Position numbers and translations under genes: made by a program. The notes beneath the pieces were generated by a model that was not told the origin of the DNA, did no database searches, and saw nothing but the letters and a program-made list of their open reading frames with translations. Below, one piece after another: positions 24,273 to 32,385 of a DNA stretch of 64,000 bases (its first letter is position 1; each line of letters begins with the position of its first letter). The DNA lies in NCBI RefSeq assembly GCF_049674955.1, contig NZ_CP187232.1, positions 9,114,001 through 9,178,000 on the forward strand, given 5' to 3'. This DNA is from Sphaerisporangium viridialbum (GTDB taxonomy: Bacteria; Actinomycetota; Actinomycetes; Streptosporangiales; Streptosporangiaceae).

Positions 24273-25708
24273 GCATCGGCCGCCGTCGTCCCACCGGACT
24301 GCGCGGCCGGCTGGTCATCACCTTCGTCCTCGTCGCGGTGACCGCCTCGGCCCTGGTGGCGGGCATCGGCTACCAGCTCGTCCGCCGCGCGCTGCTTGAC
24401 CGGGTCGAGAGCAGCGCCACCGTCGACGTCAAGAGCGTCCTCGAGCGGGTATCGCTGCCCATCGGCACCAGCGACCTGCTCTGGCCGACCGACGCGGTGG
24501 TCACCGAGAGCGATCTCACCAACCTCGCCGACTCCCTCGGGGGTCCCGACCGCCAGGTGATCCTCAAGTACGGCGACCAGGAGCGGCTGAGCACCGGCAC
24601 GAGGCTCGCGCTCGACGACGTCCCGATCGAGCTCCGCAGGCAGGCCTCGTCGCGCATGGTCCGCCAGCGGCTGCTGATCAGGGATCAGCCCTGGCTGCTG
24701 ATCGGCACCCAGGTGCACCGGCTCACCCGTACCGGGGCGGTCCGCCCGACCGGAATGACCGTCTTCGTGTTCGTCTCCCTGAAGGAGGAGGACGGGGTCC
24801 TCGCCCGGCTGCGCACCGCGCTCGCCCAGGCCTCGGGGATCACGCTGGCGATCGCGCTCACCGTCGCGCTGGTGTCCGCGCGCAGCGTCCTGCTCCCGGT
24901 ACGCAGGCTCGGCGACGCCGCCCGGGCGCTGGGAGCCGGGCGCCTGGACACCCGCCTGCCGGTGCACGGCCGCGACGAGCTGGCCGGGCTGACCGCGACG
25001 TTCAACGACACGGCCTCGGCCCTGGAGCAGACCGTGTCGGAGCTGCGCGCCCTGGAGGCGATGTCGCGGCGTTTCGTGGCCGACGTCTCCCACGAGCTGC
25101 GCACTCCGCTGACCGCGATGACCGCCGTGACCGACATGCTGACCGAGGAGGCGGAGCGCCTTCCCCCGGACGCGGGCAAGGCCGTGGACCTCGTGGTCCG
25201 CGAGATCAACCGGCTGCGGGTCCTGGTGGAGCACCTCATCGAGGCGAGTCGGCTGGACTCCGGCGCCGCCGTGCTGACCAGGGAGAACGTCGAAGTCGGC
25301 GAGGCGCTGGCCGACTGCCTGGAGATCAGGGGATGGACGGGCCGCGTGCGCCTGGACGTCCCGCGCGGGCTGTCGTTCTCGCTCGACCCCCGGCGCTTCG
25401 ACGTGATCGTGGCCAACCTGATGGGCAACGCCCTGCACCACGGCGCGCCCCCGGTGACGGCGACCGCGCGCGCGCTCCGCAGCGGCCTGGAGGTGAAGGT
25501 GCGCGACCGAGGGAAGGGCATCCCCCAGCAGGCGCTGCCCCACGTCTTCGAGCGCTTCTACAAGGTGGGCGCGGGCAGGGCGCGCAGCGAGGGCAGCGGG
25601 CTCGGCCTCGCGATCGCCAAGGCCAACGCCGAGCTGCACGGCGGCACGATCAGGGTGGAGCTGTGCGACCCCGGAACCCAGTTCACCCTGTGGATACCGC
25701 ACCCATGA
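24269..25708 (+). CDS. afsQ2: Sensor histidine kinase, AfsQ2-like
   Basis: 479 residues from GTG 24269. TM1 (LVITFVLVAVTASALVAGIG) and TM2 (ASGITLAIALTVALVSA) flank an extracellular sensor of about 150 residues. A HAMP linker (LLPVRRLGDAARALGAGRLD) leads to the HisKA phospho-acceptor FVADVSHELRTPLTAM and the ATPase N box (VIVANLMGNALHHG) and G boxes (VRDRGKGIP, GSGLGLAIAKANAELHG). Coupled to the regulator upstream and the lipoprotein downstream (ATGA overlap). Confidence 0.92.
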   Translation: MSIGRRRPTGLRGRLVITFVLVAVTASALVAGIGYQLVRRALLDRVESSATVDVKSVLERVSLPIGTSDLLWPTDAVVTESDLTNLADSLGGPDRQVILKYGDQERLSTGTRLALDDVPIELRRQASSRMVRQRLLIRDQPWLLIGTQVHRLTRTGAVRPTGMTVFVFVSLKEEDGVLARLRTALAQASGITLAIALTVALVSARSVLLPVRRLGDAARALGAGRLDTRLPVHGRDELAGLTATFNDTASALEQTVSELRALEAMSRRFVADVSHELRTPLTAMTAVTDMLTEEAERLPPDAGKAVDLVVREINRLRVLVEHLIEASRLDSGAAVLTRENVEVGEALADCLEIRGWTGRVRLDVPRGLSFSLDPRRFDVIVANLMGNALHHGAPPVTATARALRSGLEVKVRDRGKGIPQQALPHVFERFYKVGAGRARSEGSGLGLAIAKANAELHGGTIRVELCDPGTQFTLWIPHP

Positions 25709-26298
25709 GTCTCCCTGAACGCGTTCCCCGCCCCCCGCGCCGAGGCTGGCGCCTGGCCCGGCTCGCCGTGCCGGCCCTGGCCGCGCTGCTGGCGGGTACG
25801 GCGGCGTGCGGCGTGGACCCGACGGGCGTCGTCGACGCCGGGCCGGCCCCGGTGATAAGCGCCCGTGGCGCCGCCGCGACCGTCTACCTGCTCCGGGACG
25901 GGCGGCTCGCGCCCAAGAACGTCGCCACCGCCTCCGCGGCGGCCCAGGACGTCATCACGGCCCTGTTCGAGGTGGGCAAGCGGTCGGGCGACGGCCTCGG
26001 CACCGGGCTGCGGGGGTTCCGGCTCGAACAGACGGTCCTCGGGCGGTACGGCGTGGACAGCGGCGTACGCAACGACCCGGAGAACCCCGTGGGCCTGCGG
26101 CTGCACGTGATAGTGAACGGCCCCGGCAGGCTCGGGCGTACGGCGATGGCCCAGATCACCTGCACAGCACGGCTGCGCGAGGAGATCTGGGCCGTGAAGA
26201 TCACTCAGACCACGGCCAAGGGGCCGATGGCGCTGGGCGAGCACACCTGCCGCGAGTACCACGACCTCGCGGCGGCCAATGTCAACCTCCCGCCGTGA
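25705..26298 (+). CDS. Lipoprotein of the AfsQ-like operon
   Basis: 197 residues. A signal peptide (LARLAVPALAALLAGTAAC) ends at a lipobox-like TAAC with Cys about residue 33, so it is probably lipidated on the outer face of the membrane. The mature part (AAATVYLLRDGRLAPKNVAT, VITALFEVGKRSGDGLGTGL) resembles the lipoprotein encoded after afsQ2 in Streptomyces; it may modulate the sensor. Start overlaps afsQ2 by 4 bp. It converges with phoH2 (37 bp). Confidence 0.8.
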   Translation: MSLPERVPRPPRRGWRLARLAVPALAALLAGTAACGVDPTGVVDAGPAPVISARGAAATVYLLRDGRLAPKNVATASAAAQDVITALFEVGKRSGDGLGTGLRGFRLEQTVLGRYGVDSGVRNDPENPVGLRLHVIVNGPGRLGRTAMAQITCTARLREEIWAVKITQTTAKGPMALGEHTCREYHDLAAANVNLPP

Positions 26299-26335
26299 CC
26301 GCCGGCCACGACGAGAGTGACGGTGCGCGACCGGG

Positions 26336-27670
26336 TCAGACCGTGATGTCCTCCAGCATCTCGGTCACCAGGGCGGCGATGGGCGAGCGCTCGGACCGCG
26401 TCAGCGTGACGTGGGCGAACAGCGGATGCCCCTTGAGCTTCTCGACGACGGCCACCACTCCGTCGTGCCGTCCCACCCTGAGGTTGTCGCGCTGGGCGAT
26501 GTCGTGGGTGAGCACGACCCGGGAGTTGGCGCCGATGCGCGACAGCACGGTCAGCAGCACGCCCCGCTCCAGTGACTGGGCCTCGTCGACGATCACGAAG
26601 GCGTCATGCAGGGAGCGGCCGCGGATGTGCGTGAGCGGAAGGACCTCCAGCATGCCGCGGTCGAGGACCTCCTCGATCACCTCGGGCGTGGTGACGGCGC
26701 CGAGCGTGTCGTAGACCGCCTGCGCCCACGGGCCCATCTTCTCGTTCTCGGACCCCGGCAGGTAGCCGAGGTCCTGGCCGCCCACCGCGTACAGCGGGCG
26801 GAAGACGATGACCTTGCGGTGCTGGCGGCGCTCGAGCACCGCCTCGAGACCCGCGCACAGCGCGAGGGCGGACTTGCCCGTGCCCGCCCGGCCGCCGAGC
26901 GAGACGATGCCGACCTCCGGGTCCATGAGCAGGTCGAGGGCGATGCGCTGCTCGGCCGAGCGGCCGTGCAGCCCGAACACCTCCCGGTCTCCGCGCACCA
27001 GGCGCACGGACTTGTCGGGCAGCACCCGCCCCAGCGCGGAACCCCTGGTGGACAGCAGCCGCAGGCCGGTGTGCGCGGGCAGCTCGCGTGCCTCTTCGAG
27101 GTCGTGACCGCCGTTCTCGAAGAGCGACTCGACGTCCTCGGTGGTCACCTGGAGCTCGGCCATGCCGGTCCAGCCGGACTCCACGACCAGGTCGGCGCGG
27201 TATTCCTCCGCGGCGAGCCCGATCGAGGCGGCCTTCACCCGCATGGGAAGGTCCTTGGAGACCAGCACCACGTCGCACCCCTCTGCGGCGAGAGACCGCG
27301 CGACGGTCAGGATGCGGGTGTCGTTGTCGCCGAGCCGGAAGCCGGCCGGCAGGATCGCGGGGTCGCTGTGATTGAGCTCAACCCGTATGGTGCCCTCGCC
27401 TATCGGCATGGGCTCGTCCAGCCTCCCGTGTTTCACCCGCAGGTCGTCCAGGACGCGCAGCGCCTTGCGGGCGAAGTAACCGAGCTCGGGGTGATGCCGC
27501 TTGGCCTCCAGCTCGGTGATGACGACGATAGGTAGAACTACCTCGTGCTCGGCGAAGCGGCTCATCGCCGCTGGGTCGGCTAGGAGGACTGAGGTGTCCA
27601 CAATGTAGGTACGCCTGGACGGCGTCGGGCTACTGGAGGTAGTGGACGGGTTGCTCGAGGACACTGCCAC
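26336..27670 (-). CDS. phoH2: PIN-domain/PhoH-like ATPase (PhoH2)
   Basis: 444 residues from a GTG preceded by GGGGGAGAA. The N-terminal PIN RNase domain (TYIVDTSVLLADP, VITELEAKRHHPELG, LGDNDTRILTVARSL) carries the acidic active-site residues. The C-terminal PhoH helicase domain has Walker A (GGRAGTGKSALALCAGLEAV), Walker B (DAFVIVDEAQSLE) and VVLTHDIAQRDNLRVGRHDG. Actinobacterial PhoH2 proteins are RNA-unwinding ribonucleases, in mycobacteria part of a toxin-antitoxin pair. No upstream antitoxin ORF was seen here. Confidence 0.93.
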   Translation of the reverse strand: MAVSSSNPSTTSSSPTPSRRTYIVDTSVLLADPAAMSRFAEHEVVLPIVVITELEAKRHHPELGYFARKALRVLDDLRVKHGRLDEPMPIGEGTIRVELNHSDPAILPAGFRLGDNDTRILTVARSLAAEGCDVVLVSKDLPMRVKAASIGLAAEEYRADLVVESGWTGMAELQVTTEDVESLFENGGHDLEEARELPAHTGLRLLSTRGSALGRVLPDKSVRLVRGDREVFGLHGRSAEQRIALDLLMDPEVGIVSLGGRAGTGKSALALCAGLEAVLERRQHRKVIVFRPLYAVGGQDLGYLPGSENEKMGPWAQAVYDTLGAVTTPEVIEEVLDRGMLEVLPLTHIRGRSLHDAFVIVDEAQSLERGVLLTVLSRIGANSRVVLTHDIAQRDNLRVGRHDGVVAVVEKLKGHPLFAHVTLTRSERSPIAALVTEMLEDITV

Positions 27671-27724
27671 GCGTTCTCCCCCGGGCGCCAGGAGTAAGCA
27701 CCCTGCCAGATGAGGTGGTGAACG

Positions 27725-27738
27725 GACCGGGCCCGGTC
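27725..27738. promoter_or_regulatory. 14-bp perfect palindrome upstream of phoH2
   Basis: GACCGGG/CCCGGTC is a perfect palindrome 55 bp upstream of the phoH2 GTG. It could be an operator, but GC-only palindromes are common in this genome, so support is weak. Confidence 0.25.
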
Positions 27739-27864
27739 GCGCGCCGCCGCATGTGCGAGGCGATGCCGGATACCGGCCCTCCTCGTCAAAAGGCGACGCA
27801 AGGGCGGACCCTCTCCCGAAGTAGGCCGTATGGACTGCCTACCACTTACGGTACGTCGTGGATG

Positions 27865-27901
27865 CCCCCTACCCAACAGCTCAACCAGGGCTGATAGGGG
27901 G
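27865..27901 (-). terminator. Terminator-like hairpin after the cis-prenyltransferase gene
   Basis: Outer arms CCCCCTA (27865-27871) and TAGGGGG (27895-27901) enclose a partly paired interior, starting 16 bases past the stop codon of the minus-strand gene. There is no U-tract, as usual in high-GC actinobacteria. Confidence 0.5.
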
Positions 27902-27916
27902 GGTTCACGGGGTGTT

Positions 27917-28678
27917 TCAGTTTCCGTACCGTCGGTGCCGCGCGGCGTACGACCGCAGCGCCCGCAAGAAGTCGACTCTGCGGAAGTCCGGCCAGTAGGC
28001 CTCGCAGAAGTAGAACTCCGAGTGGGCGCTCTGCCAGAGCAGGAATCCGGAGAGCCGCTGCTCTCCCGAGGTCCGGATGAGAAGATCCGGGTCGGGGAGG
28101 CCGCGCGTGTAGAGATGCTCCGCGATGTGCTCGACATCGAGGACCTCGACAAGCTCCTCGATGCTCGCGCCCTTGCTGGCGTGCTCCTGGAGGAGGGAGC
28201 GCACCGCATCAGCGATCTCACGTCTTCCTCCATACCCAACTGCAACGTTCACAATCAGCCCAGGTCGGCGTGATGTCGCTTCTTTTGCATCTTTAAGGAT
28301 GCGGGCCGTGCGATCGGGCAAAAGGTCCAGGGCGCCCATCGTGTTGACATGCCAGCCTCCGGCGACCAACCCCTGGACGGTGTCCTCGATGATGTGCATG
28401 AGCGGGTCGAGCTCTTCTTTGGGCCGGGAGAGGTTGTCGCTGGAGAGCAGCCACACCGTGACGACCTCCACGCCCGCCTCACGGCACCACACCAGGAGCT
28501 CGGAGATCTTGTCCGCGCCCTTCTGGTGGCCGTGCCTGACGTCGCGCAGGCCCATGGCCCGCGCCCAGCGGCGGTTCCCGTCGACGATGACGCCCACGTG
28601 CCGGGGTATCTGGTCGGAGGACAGCCTCGTCCCGAGTCGGCGCTCGTACAGCCGGTACACGAGATCGCGCACGCCCAT
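27917..28678 (-). CDS. uppS: Isoprenyl (cis-prenyl) transferase
   Basis: 253 residues from the ATG at 28678, which follows AGGGGAGG. It condenses isopentenyl diphosphate onto an allylic primer with Z geometry. Motifs: HVGVIVDGNRRWARAMGLRD (catalytic Asp), YGGRREIADAVRSLL, and DLLIRTSGEQRLSGFLLWQS. DGNRRWA instead of the common DGNGRWA, and the C-terminal RRVDFLRALRSYAARHRRYG, resemble the mycobacterial Rv1086 type that makes short Z-farnesyl diphosphate rather than full-length undecaprenyl or decaprenyl diphosphate. Chain length is inference. Confidence 0.92.
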   Translation of the reverse strand: MGVRDLVYRLYERRLGTRLSSDQIPRHVGVIVDGNRRWARAMGLRDVRHGHQKGADKISELLVWCREAGVEVVTVWLLSSDNLSRPKEELDPLMHIIEDTVQGLVAGGWHVNTMGALDLLPDRTARILKDAKEATSRRPGLIVNVAVGYGGRREIADAVRSLLQEHASKGASIEELVEVLDVEHIAEHLYTRGLPDPDLLIRTSGEQRLSGFLLWQSAHSEFYFCEAYWPDFRRVDFLRALRSYAARHRRYGN

Positions 28679-28834
28679 GAGACCTCCCCTTCGCCGCCCG
28701 TCCGCTTGGGGGCGTTGACAACACGCAATTATCACGCGCCCGGGCCCCTGCCCGTCCCCGCTTCGGCCAGCGTTCACCTCCGGTACGGACGGCAGGGGAC
28801 CCGGCCTCGGGCCGGACCCCCCTGGACCGGAGGG

Positions 28835-30634
28835 TCAGCCCAGGCGGCTCACCAGGGAGTGGTACTCGTCCCACAGCTCCTTCGGCATGTGGGTGCCGAA
28901 GGTCTCGAAGTGCCCGGGGATCAGCGCGGCCTCTTCCTTCCACACCTCGCCGTCGACCGACAGCAGGGTCTCCATGTCGGCCTCGGAGACGTCCAGGCCG
29001 TCGGTGTCGAGCGCGCCCCGCGCCGGGAGCAGGCCGATCGGCGTCTCCACGGCCTCCGCCTCGCCGTTCAGGCGCTCGACGATCCACTTGAGCACGCGGC
29101 TGTTCTCGCCGAACCCGGGCCACAGGAACCGGCCCGAGGCGTCCTTGCGGAACCAGTTGACGTAGTACAGCTTGGGCAGCCTGTCGCCGCCCGCCTTACC
29201 GATCTTGATCCAGTGGGCGAAGTAGTCGCCCATGTTGTATCCGCAGAAGGGCAGCATCGCGAACGGGTCGCGGCGCAGCTCGCCGACCTTGCCCTCGGCC
29301 GCGGCGGTCTTCTCCGAGGCCACGTTGGCGCCGAGGAAGACGCCGTGCTGCCAGCCGAACGACTCGGTGACCAGCGGCACGGCCGTCGCGCGGCGCCCGC
29401 CGAACAGGATCGCCGAGATCGGCACACCCTCGGGGTCGCGCCACTCGGGGGCGATCGTCGGGCACTGGGCCGCGGGGGTCGTGAACCGGGCGTTCGGGTG
29501 GGCGGCGGGCTCGCCGGAGCCCGGCGTCCAGTCGCGGCCCCTCCAGTCGGTGAGGTGCGCCGGAGGCTCGTCGGTCAGACCCTCCCACCACACGTCGCCG
29601 TCGTCGGTCAGCGCCACGTTGGTGAAGATGCTGTTGCCCCAGAGCGTCCTGATGGCGTTGGCGTTGGTGGACGCGCCGGTGCCCGGCGCCACGCCGAAGA
29701 AGCCGGCCTCGGGGTTGATGGCGTGGAGCCTGCCGTCCTCGCCGAAGCGCATCCAGGCGATGTCGTCCCCGACCGTCTCGACCTTCCACCCGGGAATGGT
29801 CGGCTGAAGCATCGCGAGGTTGGTCTTGCCGCAGGCGGAGGGGAAGGCGGCGGCCACGTACCGGGTCTCGCCGGACGGCGGGGTGAGCTTCAGGATGAGC
29901 ATGTGCTCGGCGAGCCAGCCCTCTTCGCGGGCCATGACGCTGGCGATGCGCAGCGCGTAGCACTTCTTGCCCAGCAGCGCGTTGCCGCCGTACCCGGAGC
30001 CGTATGACCAGATCTCACGGGTCTCTGGGAAGTGGCTGATGTACTTGGTGGTGCTGCACGGCCAGGGGACGTCCTCCTGGCCGGGCGCCAGCGGGGCCCC
30101 CACGGAGTGGACGGCCTTGACGAAGTCGCCCCTCTCCTCGATCAGCCGCAGGGCCGCCTCGCCCATGCGGGTCATGACGCGCATGGAGACGACGACGTAC
30201 GGGGAGTCGGTGATCTCGACCCCGAGCTGGGAGATCTCGCCGCCGAGCGGGCCCATGCAGAAGGGCACCACGTACATCGTGCGCCCGCGCATGCAGCCGC
30301 TGTAGAGCTCGTCGAAGGTCTCGCGCATCTCCTTCGGCGCCACCCAGTTGTTGGTGGGACCGGCGTCCTCGGGGCTTTCCGAGCAGATGAAGGTGCGGTC
30401 CTCGACCCTGGCGACGTCCCTGGGATCCGACGCGGCGTGGAAGCTGTTGGGCCGCTTGGTGAGGCGCGTGAAGGTGCCCTGCTTGACCAGCAGGTTCGTG
30501 AGGCGCGTCCATTCGGCCTCCGAACCGTCGCACCACTCGACGCGGTCCGGACGGGTCAGCTCGGCGATCTCCCTGACCCACGCGACCAGCTCGGCGTGAG
30601 TCGTCGGGGCGGTCATTTCACTGGAAACTGACAC
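28835..30634 (-). CDS. pckG: Phosphoenolpyruvate carboxykinase (GTP)
   Basis: 599 residues from GTG 30634, with AAGGAG eight bases upstream. It converts oxaloacetate plus GTP to phosphoenolpyruvate and CO2. The kinase-1a P-loop with reactive Cys (AAFPSACGKTNLAMLQPTI), the metal-binding region VGDDIAWMRFGEDGRLHAIN and ENSRVLKWIVERLNGE are intact. A DasR-type half operator overlaps the likely promoter, and three more sites lie about 310-360 bp upstream, suggesting sugar-linked control. Confidence 0.96.
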   Translation of the reverse strand: MSVSSEMTAPTTHAELVAWVREIAELTRPDRVEWCDGSEAEWTRLTNLLVKQGTFTRLTKRPNSFHAASDPRDVARVEDRTFICSESPEDAGPTNNWVAPKEMRETFDELYSGCMRGRTMYVVPFCMGPLGGEISQLGVEITDSPYVVVSMRVMTRMGEAALRLIEERGDFVKAVHSVGAPLAPGQEDVPWPCSTTKYISHFPETREIWSYGSGYGGNALLGKKCYALRIASVMAREEGWLAEHMLILKLTPPSGETRYVAAAFPSACGKTNLAMLQPTIPGWKVETVGDDIAWMRFGEDGRLHAINPEAGFFGVAPGTGASTNANAIRTLWGNSIFTNVALTDDGDVWWEGLTDEPPAHLTDWRGRDWTPGSGEPAAHPNARFTTPAAQCPTIAPEWRDPEGVPISAILFGGRRATAVPLVTESFGWQHGVFLGANVASEKTAAAEGKVGELRRDPFAMLPFCGYNMGDYFAHWIKIGKAGGDRLPKLYYVNWFRKDASGRFLWPGFGENSRVLKWIVERLNGEAEAVETPIGLLPARGALDTDGLDVSEADMETLLSVDGEVWKEEAALIPGHFETFGTHMPKELWDEYHSLVSRLG

Positions 30635-30691
30635 GGGGCCGGCTCCTTACTCTCAGGCCAAACATCATTAACGACAAACCGCTCCGAATCC

Positions 30692-30708
30692 AATTGGCAT
30701 AGACCAGT
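30692..30708. promoter_or_regulatory. DasR/NagR-like operator in the pckG promoter
   Basis: Read on the minus strand, ACTGGTCTATGCCAATT has a perfect ACTGGTCTA half of the GntR/HutC-type dre consensus (TGGTCTAGACCA) and a degenerate second half. It is centred about 66 bp upstream of the pckG GTG and adjoins a possible -35 (TTGGAT, 17 bp before TAATGA), so binding would probably repress. Confidence 0.4.
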
Positions 30709-30942
30709 CGGTGAAACGAAAGTGCAAGAACCTCTAAAGTCAGAAGATCTGCTCTTCCCATTTCGCCGCTGTTTCACGCCGGTGAAATCGGTGCGCCGCC
30801 GTGGCCCCTGTCCGCTGCCCGTGCGTACGACGTCACGGCAGGCAGGGACCGCGATGGTCCGTGGGAGTTTACCCACAGTTGGCCGAGATAATAGGGACGC
30901 CCCAGCCCTGCGGACCTGCCACCCGCCGGTCGCCGAGCACGC

Positions 30943-31000
30943 ATTGGTATAGGCCAATTCGAATGGTCTAGGCCTGTCAAAGAATTGGTTTAGGCCAATT
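30943..31000. promoter_or_regulatory. Three tandem DasR/NagR-like operators
   Basis: Sites ATTGGTATAGGCCAAT (30943-30958), ATGGTCTAGGCCTG (30963-30976) and ATTGGTTTAGGCCAAT (30984-30999) all fit TGGTnTAGnCC, the core bound by HutC-subfamily GntR regulators such as DasR and NagR. Centres are 19 and 22 bp apart, about two helical turns. The rest of 30635-30942 shows no convincing gene. The third site touches the stop codon of the gene ending at 31000. Confidence 0.5.
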
Positions 31001-31521
31001 TACGCATTCATCTCCGGGCCCTCGGAACGCACGCGGTCGACATGCTGGAGCGCATCGCGCAGGTCAGCGAGCCAGGTGTCGGTGTGGCTGCCCACCAGCC
31101 GTACGCACCACGCGAGCGCGTCGCTACGGCTGCGGGCGACACCGGCGGCGACCAGCGTGTCGAGCACGCGCCGCTCCTGCTGGCGCAGGCGGGTCATGAC
31201 CGGGATGGAAAGGGTGGTGAACATCACTGTCTCGCCGTCCAGTGAAACGCCCCAGGAGACCTTGCGGCGGAACCGGTGCTCGGCCTCGCGGGCGATCTCG
31301 ATGCGGCGCTCGCGCGTCTCTTCCCTGAAGCGCTGGATGAGGCCGTCCAGCAGCGCGGCCCGCTCGGCGCTCGACACGCCCTCCGGCGCGTCGGGCACCT
31401 GGAGCGTGCCGATGACCGCGATCTCCTCGCGGTCGAGGACGAACTCGTGCTGCCCGGAGAACCACTCCTGCGGCAGGCGGCCGGTGAACCAGGAGATGAT
31501 GACTGCTTCATCTGTTTCCAT
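31000..31521 (-). CDS. Hypothetical protein, probably leaderless
   Basis: 173 residues from ATG 31521 (METDEAVIISWFTGRLPQEW). It has a central charged helical part (FREETRERRIEIAREAEHRF) and a C-terminal helical segment (LVAAGVARSRSDALAWCVRL) that recalls ribbon-helix-helix or small regulator C-termini, but I do not recognise a family. No membrane segment. The promoter leaves no room for a 5' UTR. The open frame continues upstream to 31653, but that extension covers the promoter and is not favoured. Confidence 0.6.
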   Translation of the reverse strand: METDEAVIISWFTGRLPQEWFSGQHEFVLDREEIAVIGTLQVPDAPEGVSSAERAALLDGLIQRFREETRERRIEIAREAEHRFRRKVSWGVSLDGETVMFTTLSIPVMTRLRQQERRVLDTLVAAGVARSRSDALAWCVRLVGSHTDTWLADLRDALQHVDRVRSEGPEMNA

Positions 31522-31556
31522 GTAATTGAGATTACACCCATACGTCGAAGCTTCAA
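31522..31556 (-). promoter_or_regulatory. Promoter with overlapping inverted repeat
   Basis: On the minus strand TTGAAG (31556-31551) and TAATCT (31534-31529) are 16 bp apart, and the -10 ends seven bases before the ATG, so the mRNA is probably leaderless. The -10 lies inside the inverted repeat GTAAT-CTCA-ATTAC (31522-31535), a likely repressor site; the divergent TetR gene at 31644 is an obvious candidate regulator. Confidence 0.5.
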
Positions 31557-31643
31557 GAGGTAAAGCCCCGCCACCTCCGGGACGCCCGAACTCGGGACAG
31601 GTGAAGCGAGACCGTACGGCGTTCGGCACGCGAGAATCAGAAG

Positions 31644-32252
31644 ATGAGCTCACCTCCGCGCATCGAACAGCAATGCGGTCTTCGCGAGCGAAAGAAGGCC
31701 AAGACCCGGCTGTCCATCCAGCAGCAGGCCATGCGGTTGTTCGCCGAGCGAGGGTACGAGAACACGACGATCGAGCAGATCGCGGAGGCCGCGGAGGTCT
31801 CGCCCAGCACGTTCTTCCGCTACTTCCCCACCAAGGAGGACGTCGTCATCCAGGACGACTACGACCCGCTGCTCGCCTCCGCCTTCCTGGAGCAGCCGGC
31901 GTCGCTGTCACCTCTCGCGGCGATGCGCGAGGCGGTCCGCCTGGTATACGGCGAGGCGCTCGCCTACGACGAGCAGACGACCCTCCGGCGCATCCAGCTC
32001 GTCTGGTCGATCCCGTCGCTGCGCGCACGGCAGGTGGAGGGGCAGATCGCCACGATGACGATGCTCACGACGGCCATCGCCCAGCGCACCGGCCGGTCGG
32101 CCGACGAGTTCGCGGTGCGGGTCTTCGCCGGAGCGCTCGTGGGCGGGTGGATCGCGGCCGTCGAGCGCTGGGTACGGTCCGACGGCGAGGAGCGCCTCAT
32201 CGGGCTGATGGACGAGGCGCTGATCCTGCTGGAGGAAGGCCTGCCCCTCTAG
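31644..32252 (+). CDS. TetR-family regulator (MftR-like C-terminal domain)
   Basis: 202 residues. The helix-turn-helix is classic: KTRLSIQQQAMRLFAERGYE, TTIEQIAEAAEVSPSTFFRY and FPTKEDVV. The STFFRYF recognition helix and the C-terminal EGQIATMTMLTTAIAQRTGR ... GGWIAAVERWV fit the TetR_C/MftR-type ligand domain of actinobacteria. It is divergent from the gene ending at 31000 and convergent with the RiPP locus, from which it is separated by a strong hairpin. Confidence 0.9.
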   Translation: MSSPPRIEQQCGLRERKKAKTRLSIQQQAMRLFAERGYENTTIEQIAEAAEVSPSTFFRYFPTKEDVVIQDDYDPLLASAFLEQPASLSPLAAMREAVRLVYGEALAYDEQTTLRRIQLVWSIPSLRARQVEGQIATMTMLTTAIAQRTGRSADEFAVRVFAGALVGGWIAAVERWVRSDGEERLIGLMDEALILLEEGLPL

Positions 32253-32305
32253 ACGAGCCCCGCGGCGGCCGACGTCATGGACCTTCGGACGGAACGGAAA
32301 CCCGT

Positions 32306-32351
32306 CCGCCCGGCCGGTGGCGTGTCCGGGGGCACACCACCGACCGGGCGG
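32306..32351. terminator. Strong bidirectional hairpin
   Basis: Arms CCGCCCGG (32306-32313) and CCGGGCGG (32344-32351), with inner pairs GGTGG/CCACC and GTG/CAC, form a long stem between the convergent TetR and RiPP genes. It would terminate transcripts from both sides. Confidence 0.6.
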
Positions 32352-32385
32352 CACGGACTCGCGAGCATGCCATCCGCGGCGTTCA

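Noticed and set aside
30722..30952. 76-aa plus-strand ORF upstream of pckG
   Set aside because: No ribosome binding site, no recognisable domain, Pro/Arg-rich composition, and it overlaps the operator array.
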